Part shown: positions 1 to 6,075 of the stretch, in pieces | Layout: each line of letters opens with the position of its first letter | Position numbering within the stretch: the stretch's first letter is position 1 | Assembly: GCA_905192805.1 (NCBI GenBank) | Contig: CAJJMF010000062.1 | Span: 1 to 12,530 of the forward strand | DNA length: 12,530 nt | Direction: 5' to 3' | Origin: an uncultured Sutterella sp. | Lineage (GTDB): Bacteria > Pseudomonadota > Gammaproteobacteria > Burkholderiales > Burkholderiaceae_F | Notes under the pieces: model-generated | The model's input: only the letters and a program-made list of their open reading frames with translations | Told to the model about the DNA's origin: nothing | The model's database searches: none | Translations under genes and position numbers: made by a program

Positions 1-61
1 CCACCAAAACGAGCTCTCGCGCACTCCAGTAGCTATGTAAGAATGACAACGGTTTGACCAT
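1..61 (-). CDS. N-terminal start of an unidentified minus-strand gene (partial)
   Basis: An ATG on the minus strand at 61-59 opens a frame that stays open to the left edge and reads MVKPLSFLHSYWSARELVLV (20 codons). A good ribosome binding site, AAGGA, lies about seven bases upstream (complement of about 68-72), which is the main reason to call it. It has the same direction as the TonB receptor gene and starts 93 bp after its stop, so it could be the next gene of the haem/iron operon, although a hairpin lies between them. The visible residues are too few to name a family. It could also be a chance open frame. Confidence 0.4.
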   Translation of the reverse strand, partial: MVKPLSFLHSYWSARELVLV

Positions 62-90
62 GGTTTTTCCTTAACCGTAGAGACTGATGA

Positions 91-123
91 CATCCCATAG
101 CCAGCTGTGTGGCGTATGGGATG
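91..123 (-). terminator. Stem-loop after the TonB receptor gene, without a T-tract
   Basis: A nine-base perfect inverted repeat, CATCCCATA (91-99) and TATGGGATG (115-123), continues after a single bulged base (114) into four more pairs (100-103 with 110-113) around a six-base loop. It lies 31 bp past the receptor stop codon. Neither strand has a T-run directly after the stem, so it is not a textbook intrinsic terminator. It may protect the 3' end of the mRNA, act as a weak terminator, or separate expression of the receptor from the next gene. Confidence 0.45.
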
Positions 124-154
124 TCGCGTAGGGATGCCTTAGGTGAGGCGTCAA

Positions 155-2239
155 TTAAAAGCGTGCCGTGAACTTCACTTCACCGTAACGACCCGCTTCG
201 TAGAGCGACATCGGCGTGACGTAATCGGTGTTCGTCAAGTTGTAGAGACCCACGTTGAGGCTATAGTTTTTCGACGGACCAAAGTCCAAGCCCGCCGTAA
301 AGTTGAGCGTGGTCCAACCGTCATAGTGTTCGGTTGCCCCCGTGCTGAAACTGTAGCTATCGGCCTTGGTGGCGCTACGCGCAAAGAGATCGGCCGAAGT
401 GCGACCCCACGTGGTATCGCCACTCCACTTCACCCCGTAGGTCACACGCAACCCTGGGGTGCCGGTATCCGACGTGGAGATGCCGTCTTGTTCAAACGTG
501 CGTCGCAGGGCCGTTAAACTTACGTGCGGTTCAAAGCCCGTGGTACCGATGCGATAACTCCCCGCGAGTTCCAACCCCACCGTGTGGGCTTTGGCTACGT
601 TGTCGTAGCGATAGACACTGCCACTGCGCGAGGACGAAATGAGCATCGAGGTGATGTAGTCGGAGGCGCGGTTATAAAAGATCGACGCATCGAAGGTGGC
701 GTTGCCTGGAACCCAACGAACCCCGAATTCAAAGTTGTTACTGGTTTCGGGCTTCAGGTCAGGGTTCCCTTCTAAGACCGAACCCGCCTGTCCCATGGTC
801 GTATCAATGAAGCGCTCTTGTAAGAGAGGCGTACGGAAACCTTGCGTCCAAGCGAGACGAACCGAGACGGGGTTCGTGGGACGCCAAATGAGCCCCGCAT
901 TAAAGACCACACGCGAGTTGGTTTCTTTACCGGTCGTCGAACTCACCGGGGCACTTACACCCGAGGTGACTTTTGTCCCGTCGGCGCGTTCCATGTCCGT
1001 GCGAACGTGTGTGTAACGCGCTCCCCCATTGAGGGTGAGGGTCGGGGTTAACTGATAGTCAGCGGAGGCATAGAGTGCTTGCGTCAACAAATTCCCTTCG
1101 TAGTTCCATGTCGTGAGGGTGTTAAAGCCTCGTCCACGCATACTCAGGCTCGTGTTACTCACGCTCGTGGCATCGAGCATTTCATAGCTCACGTCATAGC
1201 CCGTGATCACATACAGACGGTCTGTGAACGTCCAGTCGGCCTGAACGGACGCCCCAAGCTGTTTGAGGGTATTGTCTGCGGTGTTGTCATTGGTCACACT
1301 GACCATGCCCTGATCAACATTCACGTGGTTGGTCATGACTTTATTGCTCTTCTGGTAAAAGAGATCCGTGCGTAACTTGGTGAGGGTGTCCGTGAGGTAA
1401 TGCACTTCATCGAATATCCCGACTTTGGTACGCTTCCAGCTGGGCACATGGACATAGAAGTCATCGGCTGACATCGTCGGCGTGGACGAATTAAAGTCCA
1501 GATCAAAGTGATCGGCCACCAATCCAATGGTGTGCGTATCACTCACGTCATAGGCCAAATAAGCATTGGCAGACTTCGATTCAAAGTCTGTGCCAGGGGC
1601 TTTGCCATGGGCAAGCTTCAGATCACGCCCTCCTTCATAGGCAGCCCCTAAGCGATAGTGAAAGCCCCCCGCGGCCCCTGCAATCGAAGCACTGGCACTC
1701 CCCCCACGGTTCGAGGAGTTGTAGCCGGCGCTTACCGTTCCTTCGACGGGTTTCTTTCCGCCTTTTTTCGTGATGATGTTAATGGCACCGCCCAAGGCAT
1801 CGGCCCCGAAGAGTACCGAGGCAGGCCCTTTGATCACTTCAATGCGTTCAATTTGGGACGGATCGATCAAAATCGGGGTACCCGACATCGACTTTTGTTC
1901 GGTCATGCGTTGACCGTCGATCATAATGAGGGTACGGAAAGCGTTTTCCCCACGAATGAGAATACGTTTCATCCCCTGACTGCCGTCGGTGTTCATTTCC
2001 ACGCCAGGTACATCTTTGAGAAGGTCGGCGATCGTTTGGGCGCCTGAGTTTTCAATATCCTTGGCGGTGATGACCGAGACGGACATGTTTACATCGAGGA
2101 GCTCACGTTCTACACGGCTCGCCGTGACACGAACTTCCGAGGTGGTGGTTGTATCGCTATCGGCAGCGTAGGCGACCTGCAAGGCACTGAGCATGGCGAC
2201 CAAGAGGGTTGGATAAGTCAATTTCGTCATGATGGGCAT
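155..2239 (-). CDS. TonB-dependent outer-membrane receptor, probably for haem or another iron source
   Basis: A 694-residue outer-membrane transporter that would take up its ligand using TonB-ExbBD energy. Residues 1-25 form a signal peptide ending AYA before ADSD. A plug domain follows at about 35-160, with the usual plug sequences VPGVEM, LIRGENA, IDGQ, IERIEVIKGPAS, LFGADALGGAINIITKKG. The rest is a beta-barrel ending in a C-terminal phenylalanine (KFTARF). GFRTP (467-471) and GNPDLKPE (491-498) correspond to the FRAP and NPNL motifs of haem receptors, but the histidine normally found between them is absent, so the haem assignment rests mainly on the upstream hutW gene. The frame is open further upstream to 2404 but that overlaps hutW. 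The start at 2239 gives the signal peptide and a 32-bp gap to hutW. A second ATG at 2230 is equally possible, and neither has a clear ribosome binding site, which suggests translation coupled to hutW. Confidence 0.9.
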   Translation of the reverse strand: MPIMTKLTYPTLLVAMLSALQVAYAADSDTTTTSEVRVTASRVERELLDVNMSVSVITAKDIENSGAQTIADLLKDVPGVEMNTDGSQGMKRILIRGENAFRTLIMIDGQRMTEQKSMSGTPILIDPSQIERIEVIKGPASVLFGADALGGAINIITKKGGKKPVEGTVSAGYNSSNRGGSASASIAGAAGGFHYRLGAAYEGGRDLKLAHGKAPGTDFESKSANAYLAYDVSDTHTIGLVADHFDLDFNSSTPTMSADDFYVHVPSWKRTKVGIFDEVHYLTDTLTKLRTDLFYQKSNKVMTNHVNVDQGMVSVTNDNTADNTLKQLGASVQADWTFTDRLYVITGYDVSYEMLDATSVSNTSLSMRGRGFNTLTTWNYEGNLLTQALYASADYQLTPTLTLNGGARYTHVRTDMERADGTKVTSGVSAPVSSTTGKETNSRVVFNAGLIWRPTNPVSVRLAWTQGFRTPLLQERFIDTTMGQAGSVLEGNPDLKPETSNNFEFGVRWVPGNATFDASIFYNRASDYITSMLISSSRSGSVYRYDNVAKAHTVGLELAGSYRIGTTGFEPHVSLTALRRTFEQDGISTSDTGTPGLRVTYGVKWSGDTTWGRTSADLFARSATKADSYSFSTGATEHYDGWTTLNFTAGLDFGPSKNYSLNVGLYNLTNTDYVTPMSLYEAGRYGEVKFTARF

Positions 2240-2271
2240 CTTTTTGAGGTTGAGTAGGTAAACAAAGGGAT

Positions 2272-3729
2272 TTACAAGGGCGCTTGGAGTTGCTTTTGTA
2301 AATACATTACGAGGAGTTGTGCCATCGTCACGTGCCAGAATTGGCCCGCAACGGTTTGGTGGTACCAGTCCCCGTGTTTGACTAAGAGACCAGCTTCGCC
2401 CCACTGTTCCAGTAAGGGACGAGCGATGGGCTCAATCGGGGTCTCAAAACGTTGGGCAAGGCGATGCATATTGATGGCGCCCGATTCCATTTCCGAGGAA
2501 ATCGTTTTCATCAAGTGCCAATGTACCGAGGGACGGGTTAAAAACGTCACGGGTTTTTGCTTTTGCGCGACCATCTCGTGCCAACGATCGAGTTGGCGCT
2601 CGAGCATAAAGCTATAGCCATTAATGCGGCCGCCCGCACCGGAACCAAACGCTAAGCAGTCCACGGCACTTTTACCGAGTTGGTTGTAGATATTGCGCTC
2701 GCGCGTTCCTTGCCCCCAGTGATTGTTGGAGAGACGACGCCAGTTGGCCTGAGTCAAATACTCCACACTCATGGCAAACATATCCGCCTTCATCGCCGTG
2801 TCTGCGGCGGGCGGCATTTTGCCATTCTGGATAAATTTGGCCATGGGGGCCTTTTCAAACACATTGAGCTGATAGCAATCGATCCCATCGAGAGGGAGGG
2901 AAGCCGCAATTTCCAGATCGTTCTGCCACACGTCCATGGTCTGTTTGGGGAAACCGTAGATGAGGTCAATCACCACGGCGGCTTCGTCGTAGCGAATCAA
3001 TCGATCGAGACGATCCAAGATGACGTCCTTGCCATCGATTCGTCGCTGCATCTGACGCACTTCATCATTAAAGGTCTGTACCCCCAGCGAGAAACGGTTG
3101 ACACCCCCTGCGATGGCGGCCTCCATTCGGTCTTCGGTCAAATTGTGAATACGGCCTTCAAGGGTGATTTCACAGTCATTAGCGAGGGGTAAATACTGTT
3201 TGACGGCTTTAAGAATGCGCGTCAAATCCTCGGGCGACAACGCCGTGGGTGTACCCCCACCAAAGTAAAGCGCATGGATTGGCGAAGCGTTTTGAATGGG
3301 ATGGTCTGCCCATAGAGCTAACTCCGTGATAAGGGAGTCAGTGAAGTGGTGACTCCAGTCCTCACGGAAGGGATTTTGGTAAAAAAGGCAATAAAGGCAC
3401 CGCGTTTCACAAAACGGTACATGGATGTAGGCGAGTCGCTTACCAGGATAAGTCATGTGGAGGTGTTCCGCGAGCGCAGCTTGGGCCGCTTCCCCCATCA
3501 AAGGCATCCCGCCGGGCCCCGAGTGAAGGGCCGCTTTGGCACCAAAGGCCTGATGCAAAGGATCCTCCGTACGGGCGTAAAATTGCTCAACACGGAAAGC
3601 CGTTTCGAGTTTGGCCTTCATGTCACGCATGCCAGCTTCAAACGTCATGCCGGCGTGGGGATGGGCGCCTGAGGCCGCTGTTTTGCTCGCATGCGGGTGC
3701 GGACTCGGGTGAGTGGTATCCGATAACAT
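2272..3729 (-). CDS. hutW: HutW/ChuW-type radical SAM enzyme for anaerobic haem breakdown
   Basis: A 485-residue HemN-like radical SAM protein. The cluster motif CETRCLYC (C107, C111, C114) sits in HVPFCETRCLYCLFYQNP, typical of the HutW/ChuW branch rather than true coproporphyrinogen dehydrogenase HemN. GGGTP (157-161) is the SAM-binding glycine motif, and SLGVQTF (214-220) and DLIYGFPKQT (255-264) are further HemN-superfamily signatures. Characterised relatives (ChuW) open the haem ring without oxygen using a methyl group from SAM and release iron. The N-terminus (1-26) is rich in histidine (H7, H11, H13, H23, H25), an unusual extension. Translation could start instead at M28 (3648), since no clear ribosome binding site precedes either start. 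It is the first gene of an operon with the TonB receptor, under a Fur box. The usual partners hutX and hutZ are not in this window, though they could lie past the left edge. Confidence 0.88.
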   Translation of the reverse strand: MLSDTTHPSPHPHASKTAASGAHPHAGMTFEAGMRDMKAKLETAFRVEQFYARTEDPLHQAFGAKAALHSGPGGMPLMGEAAQAALAEHLHMTYPGKRLAYIHVPFCETRCLYCLFYQNPFREDWSHHFTDSLITELALWADHPIQNASPIHALYFGGGTPTALSPEDLTRILKAVKQYLPLANDCEITLEGRIHNLTEDRMEAAIAGGVNRFSLGVQTFNDEVRQMQRRIDGKDVILDRLDRLIRYDEAAVVIDLIYGFPKQTMDVWQNDLEIAASLPLDGIDCYQLNVFEKAPMAKFIQNGKMPPAADTAMKADMFAMSVEYLTQANWRRLSNNHWGQGTRERNIYNQLGKSAVDCLAFGSGAGGRINGYSFMLERQLDRWHEMVAQKQKPVTFLTRPSVHWHLMKTISSEMESGAINMHRLAQRFETPIEPIARPLLEQWGEAGLLVKHGDWYHQTVAGQFWHVTMAQLLVMYLQKQLQAPL

Positions 3730-3745
3730 AAAGAGGGTTCCATAT

Positions 3746-3764
3746 GAAAATGAGAATCATTATC
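3746..3764. promoter_or_regulatory. Fur box controlling hutW-receptor operon
   Basis: GAAAATGAGAATCATTATC matches 17 of 19 positions of the consensus GATAATGATAATCATTATC. It lies 17 bp upstream of the hutW start and just downstream of the TATAAT at 3770-3775, so bound Fur would cover the transcription start and block the promoter when iron is plentiful. Confidence 0.88.
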
Positions 3765-3769
3765 AATTC

Positions 3770-3775
3770 ATTATA
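3770..3775 (-). promoter_or_regulatory. -10 element of the hutW promoter
   Basis: A perfect TATAAT on the minus strand lies 5 bp before the Fur box and 40 bp before the hutW start codon. No good -35 lies 16-18 bp upstream; a TTAACT is present but about 22 bp away. This fits a promoter of moderate strength repressed by Fur. Confidence 0.6.
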
Positions 3776-3883
3776 AAAAGCTCTCTTTATGCGGATTAGT
3801 TAAGAATACATCCTGACTGATAGATGAAAAAATCTCGTTTTAATTATTTATAAGGCATTGATAAACAAAGAAATAATAGGTTG

Positions 3884-3897
3884 TTTACGCATGTAAA
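3884..3897. repeat. Perfect palindrome TTTAC-GCAT-GTAAA
   Basis: TTTAC and GTAAA are perfect inverted arms around the four-base centre GCAT, in the AT-rich spacer 14 bp before the second Fur-like box. The shape suits a dimeric regulator. It does not match the FNR (TTGAT-N4-ATCAA) or CRP consensus, and I do not recognise the protein. Confidence 0.3.
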
Positions 3898-3910
3898 TAC
3901 ATCATTTATT

Positions 3911-3929
3911 CGTAATGAGAAGCATTCTC
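3911..3929. promoter_or_regulatory. Second, weaker Fur-like box
   Basis: CGTAATGAGAAGCATTCTC matches 14 of 19 positions of the Fur consensus and keeps the core AATGA and CATT blocks. It lies 182 bp from the hutW start, too far to act on the TATAAT promoter alone. It could support cooperative Fur binding or control a plus-strand transcript starting near 3930. Confidence 0.5.
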
Positions 3930-3954
3930 AATACCGTAAAAAGGGGATTGAGTC

Positions 3955-4035
3955 ATGCACAAAGATTATCGATTGGGGGATATCAATAGTTCAAAAGCGC
4001 CCACGATGTCTCGAGGGCGCTTTGACTCGGGATAG
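3955..4035 (+). CDS. Possible 26-residue peptide, or part of a small Fur-linked RNA
   Basis: ATG at 3955 opens a 26-codon frame ending TAG at 4033-4035, starting MHKDYRLGDINSSK. AAGGGG at 3941-3946 is a fair ribosome binding site eight bases upstream, and the second Fur-like box lies directly before that. Against it, the kdsB terminator hairpin lies inside the frame, the frame ends exactly where kdsB ends on the other strand, and the peptide resembles no family I know (it is not HemP/HmuP). A non-coding RNA of about 100 nt ending at the hairpin would explain the same layout. Confidence 0.18.
   Translation: MHKDYRLGDINSSKAPTMSRGRFDSG
3994..4023 (-). terminator. Intrinsic terminator of kdsB (possibly two-way)
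   Basis: Perfect nine-base arms AAAGCGCCC (3994-4002) and GGGCGCTTT (4015-4023) enclose a 12-base loop in which CGA and TCG can pair further. On the minus strand, transcription from kdsB meets the GC-rich stem 12 bp after the stop and then TTTT. The plus strand has only TTT after the stem, so stopping in that direction would be weaker. Confidence 0.7.
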
Positions 4036-4797
4036 TTAGGACTGAGCGAAGAGCGCTCGAACCCGTTCCAGATCGTCTTGGGTATCGACGCCAGGCGGCA
4101 GGGCTTCGTTAAGCACCATGACCGCAATGCGTTCCCCGTAGTAGAGAGCACGTAACTGTTCCAAGCTTTCAAACTTTTCCAGCGGTGCCTGAGCAAGCGG
4201 GGGGAATCGCTTGAGAAAGCCGACACGATAGGCATAGAGCCCTAGGTGGTGTAACGCAGGGAGTCCTTCGGGGAGCCCCGGTTTTTCTTCGCGGAAATGA
4301 TCGCGTGGCCAAGGCATAGGGGCTCGGGAGAAATTAAGCGCTGTGCCCTGATGGTCGATGACGACTTTGACGACATTGGGATTCAAAAAGTGTTCACGGT
4401 CCGCGATGGGATGGGCCGCCGTGGCCATGGCGCAATCCGGGCGACGTTCCAGGAGTTGTGCCACGTCGTTGATCACGGAGATGGGCATGAGGGGTTCATC
4501 GCCTTGCACATTCACGACAATGGCCTCATCGGGCAAGCCTAAACGGGTGACGGCTTCGGCTAAGCGATCGGTGCCAGTGGGATGATCGACCGAGGTTAAC
4601 ACCACGTCGAGCCCAGCAGCCTCACAGGCTTCATAGACTTCGGGTGCATCGACGGCCACAATCACGCGGTCCGCTGCACTTTGCTGCGCACGTTCGGCCA
4701 CCCGCACGACCATGGGTTTACCCAGAATATCGGCGAGAGGTTTATTGGGCAGACGCGACGATTTGAGTCGCGCAGGAATCAATACGACAAACGACAT
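4036..4797 (-). CDS. kdsB: 3-deoxy-manno-octulosonate cytidylyltransferase
   Basis: A 253-residue cytoplasmic CMP-Kdo synthetase, of normal family length. It activates Kdo with CTP so that it can be added to lipid A in LPS core synthesis. Visible family motifs, in order: the nucleotide-binding IPARLKSSRLPNKPL (7-21), NVQGDEPL (96-103) with the metal-binding aspartate, NPNVVKVV (139-146), FSRAPMPW (156-163), HHLGLYAYR (183-191), LEKFESLEQLRAL (206-218) and GVDTQDDLERV (236-246). The start ATG overlaps the ycaR stop by one base (TAATG). The ribosome binding site AAGGTG lies five bases before the start, inside ycaR, so the two genes are translationally linked. A terminator follows directly. Confidence 0.97.
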   Translation of the reverse strand: MSFVVLIPARLKSSRLPNKPLADILGKPMVVRVAERAQQSAADRVIVAVDAPEVYEACEAAGLDVVLTSVDHPTGTDRLAEAVTRLGLPDEAIVVNVQGDEPLMPISVINDVAQLLERRPDCAMATAAHPIADREHFLNPNVVKVVIDHQGTALNFSRAPMPWPRDHFREEKPGLPEGLPALHHLGLYAYRVGFLKRFPPLAQAPLEKFESLEQLRALYYGERIAVMVLNEALPPGVDTQDDLERVRALFAQS

Positions 4798-5021
4798 TAT
4801 TCACCTTGGGAAGTCGAGTGATGAGGGACTTCATGTTTGAGTTGTTCAAGCTCATCCGGACGAAGCGGACGGGCTCGTTCACGAATCATCACAGGGATCT
4901 GGTTACGCACTTCAAAGGCGAGAGCACAGTGCGGGCAAACAAGCTCAGTGCGTTCAGCCTCATAAGGCTTGAGCGTGCCTTTACACACCGGGCAAACCAT
5001 TGCATCAAAGGTAGAAGACAT
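4797..5021 (-). CDS. ycaR: Trm112/YcaR family small zinc-ribbon protein
   Basis: A 74-residue protein of the UPF0434/Trm112-like family. Two cysteine pairs (C10, C13 and C29, C32, as CPVC and CPHC) form a probable zinc ribbon, followed by the family sequence NQIPVMI (40-46). In many proteobacteria it sits just before kdsB, often after lpxK; here it is the first gene and lpxK is absent. The bacterial function is not established, though eukaryotic Trm112 activates methyltransferases. The ATG at 5021 is the natural start; the upstream purines GGAAAAGTGAG give only a weak ribosome binding site. The leader appears long, because the best -10 element lies about 100 bp upstream. Confidence 0.93.
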   Translation of the reverse strand: MSSTFDAMVCPVCKGTLKPYEAERTELVCPHCALAFEVRNQIPVMIRERARPLRPDELEQLKHEVPHHSTSQGE

Positions 5022-5118
5022 GGACTCACTTTTCCTTGATCAGATATGGACGCTCGTGGTGTGCTCAAAACGCACCCCTCAAAGCGCCATGCGCTTACAA
5101 ATACGATGGGATGCCCGC

Positions 5119-5124
5119 AGTATA
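5119..5124 (-). promoter_or_regulatory. Possible -10 element for ycaR-kdsB
   Basis: TATACT on the minus strand matches five of six consensus bases and sits centrally in the palindrome CCGC-N6-GCGG (5115-5128). The hexamer 17 bp upstream (TGCGCT) is a poor -35, so a palindrome-binding activator or repressor would be plausible. It would give a leader of about 90 nt. Confidence 0.35.
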
Positions 5125-5289
5125 GCGGATTCCTCGCGCTCAGCGCAGTCGGGGAAATCCTGACAACACTTAACTCTCGGGTAGTGATTCGTTGTGTCAA
5201 ATAACTATTACGGCGCCATTTTCCAATAGCAAACGTTTGTGAGAGTTGTTGCGAAATTTTTTGCAGTGCATTTAGGATTAGCGTTTCAC

Positions 5290-5318
5290 TTCTCAGGGCA
5301 CCTTGAGATCGATACAAT
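5290..5318 (+). promoter_or_regulatory. Probable promoter of the PAP2-eptA operon
   Basis: TTCTCA (5290-5295, four of six) and TACAAT (5313-5318, five of six) are separated by exactly 17 bp. The predicted transcription start near 5325 would leave a leader of about 27 nt before the ATG at 5352. Confidence 0.5.
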
Positions 5319-5351
5319 GAGCGCCCAAAACGTTTTTTGACCCCAAAAACT

Positions 5352-6074
5352 ATGAAGTCTTCTTCTTTATTATGGCTTGGCCTACTCATCAGTGCCATGG
5401 CCTTGGTGTGGCTTACCACTCATCCGCCTCATGCGTTGGATTTAGCGGTGAGTCAACCGTTTTACCAGAATGGCGTCTGGTTTAGTAAGAGTTACCCGTG
5501 GATGGAAGTCGTTGGGCATCTCTGGATCAAGTGGATTCCGATTCTGATTGCCCTGTATTTTCTGGTCAACTTGGTACAGGCGTGGTGTGCCCATCGCCTT
5601 AACCCACGCCCCGAGACGCGCGATCGCTTGAATCGAGCGGCCTTTATTTTGGTGGGGTTACTCATTACGTTACTTGCTGTAGTGATTTTAAAGCGCAATA
5701 CGGGCGTGGCGTGTCCTTGGAGTAGTGTACCCTTTGGGGGCGAAGCCGTCATTCGAGCTCCGAGTTGGCCCTGGCATAAGTTGCCTGGCAATTGTTGGCC
5801 CTCTGGGCATGCGGGAACGGGTTTTTGCCTGATGGTGATGTATTACGCTTGGCGTGATACCGCGCCACGAAAAGCGTGGCTATGGCTGACGTTTGCGCTG
5901 GCCTTTGGCGTCTTTTGCTCGGTAATTCGTATCATGCAAGGGGCCCACTTTTTGTCCCACTGCCTGGCAACCTTTCTCATCGATTGGCTTATTCTGGGCG
6001 TACTCTATTACGCGTGGCGTTGGCGTTGGCCTTTGGGTGACGTGAGTACGCCTCGATCCTCTCTTAACAACTAA
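5352..6074 (+). CDS. PAP2-family membrane lipid phosphatase (LpxE-like)
   Basis: A 240-residue integral membrane phosphatase with about six hydrophobic segments (roughly 6-22, 60-78, 97-113, 156-168, 174-190, 205-222). The PAP2 active-site blocks are visible: K114 in LKRNTGVACPW (block 1, with C121 where the classical motif has arginine), PSGH at 150-153 (block 2), and R193 followed by QGAHFLSH with H199 (block 3). The family removes phosphate from lipids at the outer face of the inner membrane. With eptA one nucleotide downstream, a lipid A phosphatase like LpxE is the best guess; undecaprenyl-pyrophosphate phosphatase is the alternative. The same gene partnership is known from Helicobacter pylori (lpxE-eptA) and next to mcr-1 (pap2). 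The ATG was preferred over an in-frame TTG 15 bp upstream; neither has a good ribosome binding site. Confidence 0.85.
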   Translation: MKSSSLLWLGLLISAMALVWLTTHPPHALDLAVSQPFYQNGVWFSKSYPWMEVVGHLWIKWIPILIALYFLVNLVQAWCAHRLNPRPETRDRLNRAAFILVGLLITLLAVVILKRNTGVACPWSSVPFGGEAVIRAPSWPWHKLPGNCWPSGHAGTGFCLMVMYYAWRDTAPRKAWLWLTFALAFGVFCSVIRIMQGAHFLSHCLATFLIDWLILGVLYYAWRWRWPLGDVSTPRSSLNN

Positions 6075-6075
6075 T

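Larger units (their letters stand above)
3765..3993. other. AT-rich spacer between the haem operon and kdsB
   Basis: About 230 bp of clearly AT-richer DNA than the flanking genes, lying between the divergently placed hutW start and the kdsB end. It holds the hutW -10, the palindrome at 3884-3897, a second Fur-like box at 3911-3929, and a possible short ORF. No protein family is recognisable in it. It is longer than a single Fur-controlled promoter needs. Confidence 0.6.
5022..5351. other. Divergent control region between ycaR-kdsB and the PAP2-eptA pair
   Basis: A 330-bp spacer with no convincing gene. It holds three short palindromes on the ycaR side: AAGCGC-CAT-GCGCTT (5082-5096), CCGC-N6-GCGG (5115-5128) covering a possible ycaR -10, and GCGCT-C-AGCGC (5136-5146). 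On the other side is a probable promoter for the lipid A genes at 5290-5318. The middle part (about 5160-5280) is AT-richer; I see no known operator in it, and no PmrA-type repeat. Confidence 0.55.

Noticed and set aside
143..2171. Several plus-strand open frames (for example 143-517, 696-1016, 1658-2047)
   Set aside because: They lie antisense to the TonB receptor gene, have no family resemblance and reflect the GC-rich coding strand opposite.
2240..2404. N-terminal extension of the TonB receptor frame to 2404
   Set aside because: It overlaps the end of hutW and would place the signal peptide internally; the start at 2239 gives a normal signal peptide.
2680..3192. 170-codon plus-strand frame
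   Set aside because: Antisense shadow of hutW, whose product is clearly recognisable.
3966..4235. Minus-strand frame overlapping the kdsB 3' end and running past its terminator
   Set aside because: Out of frame with kdsB, includes the terminator hairpin, and shows no conserved motif.
5250..5320. PmrA-type direct repeat upstream of the PAP2-eptA pair
   Set aside because: ATTTAG and GATTAG are vaguely similar but do not match CTTAA-type repeats or their spacing.
4889..5419. 176-codon minus-strand frame across the ycaR upstream region
   Set aside because: It covers ycaR, the divergent spacer and the PAP2 start in another frame; low-complexity composition with many serines and arginines and no domain.
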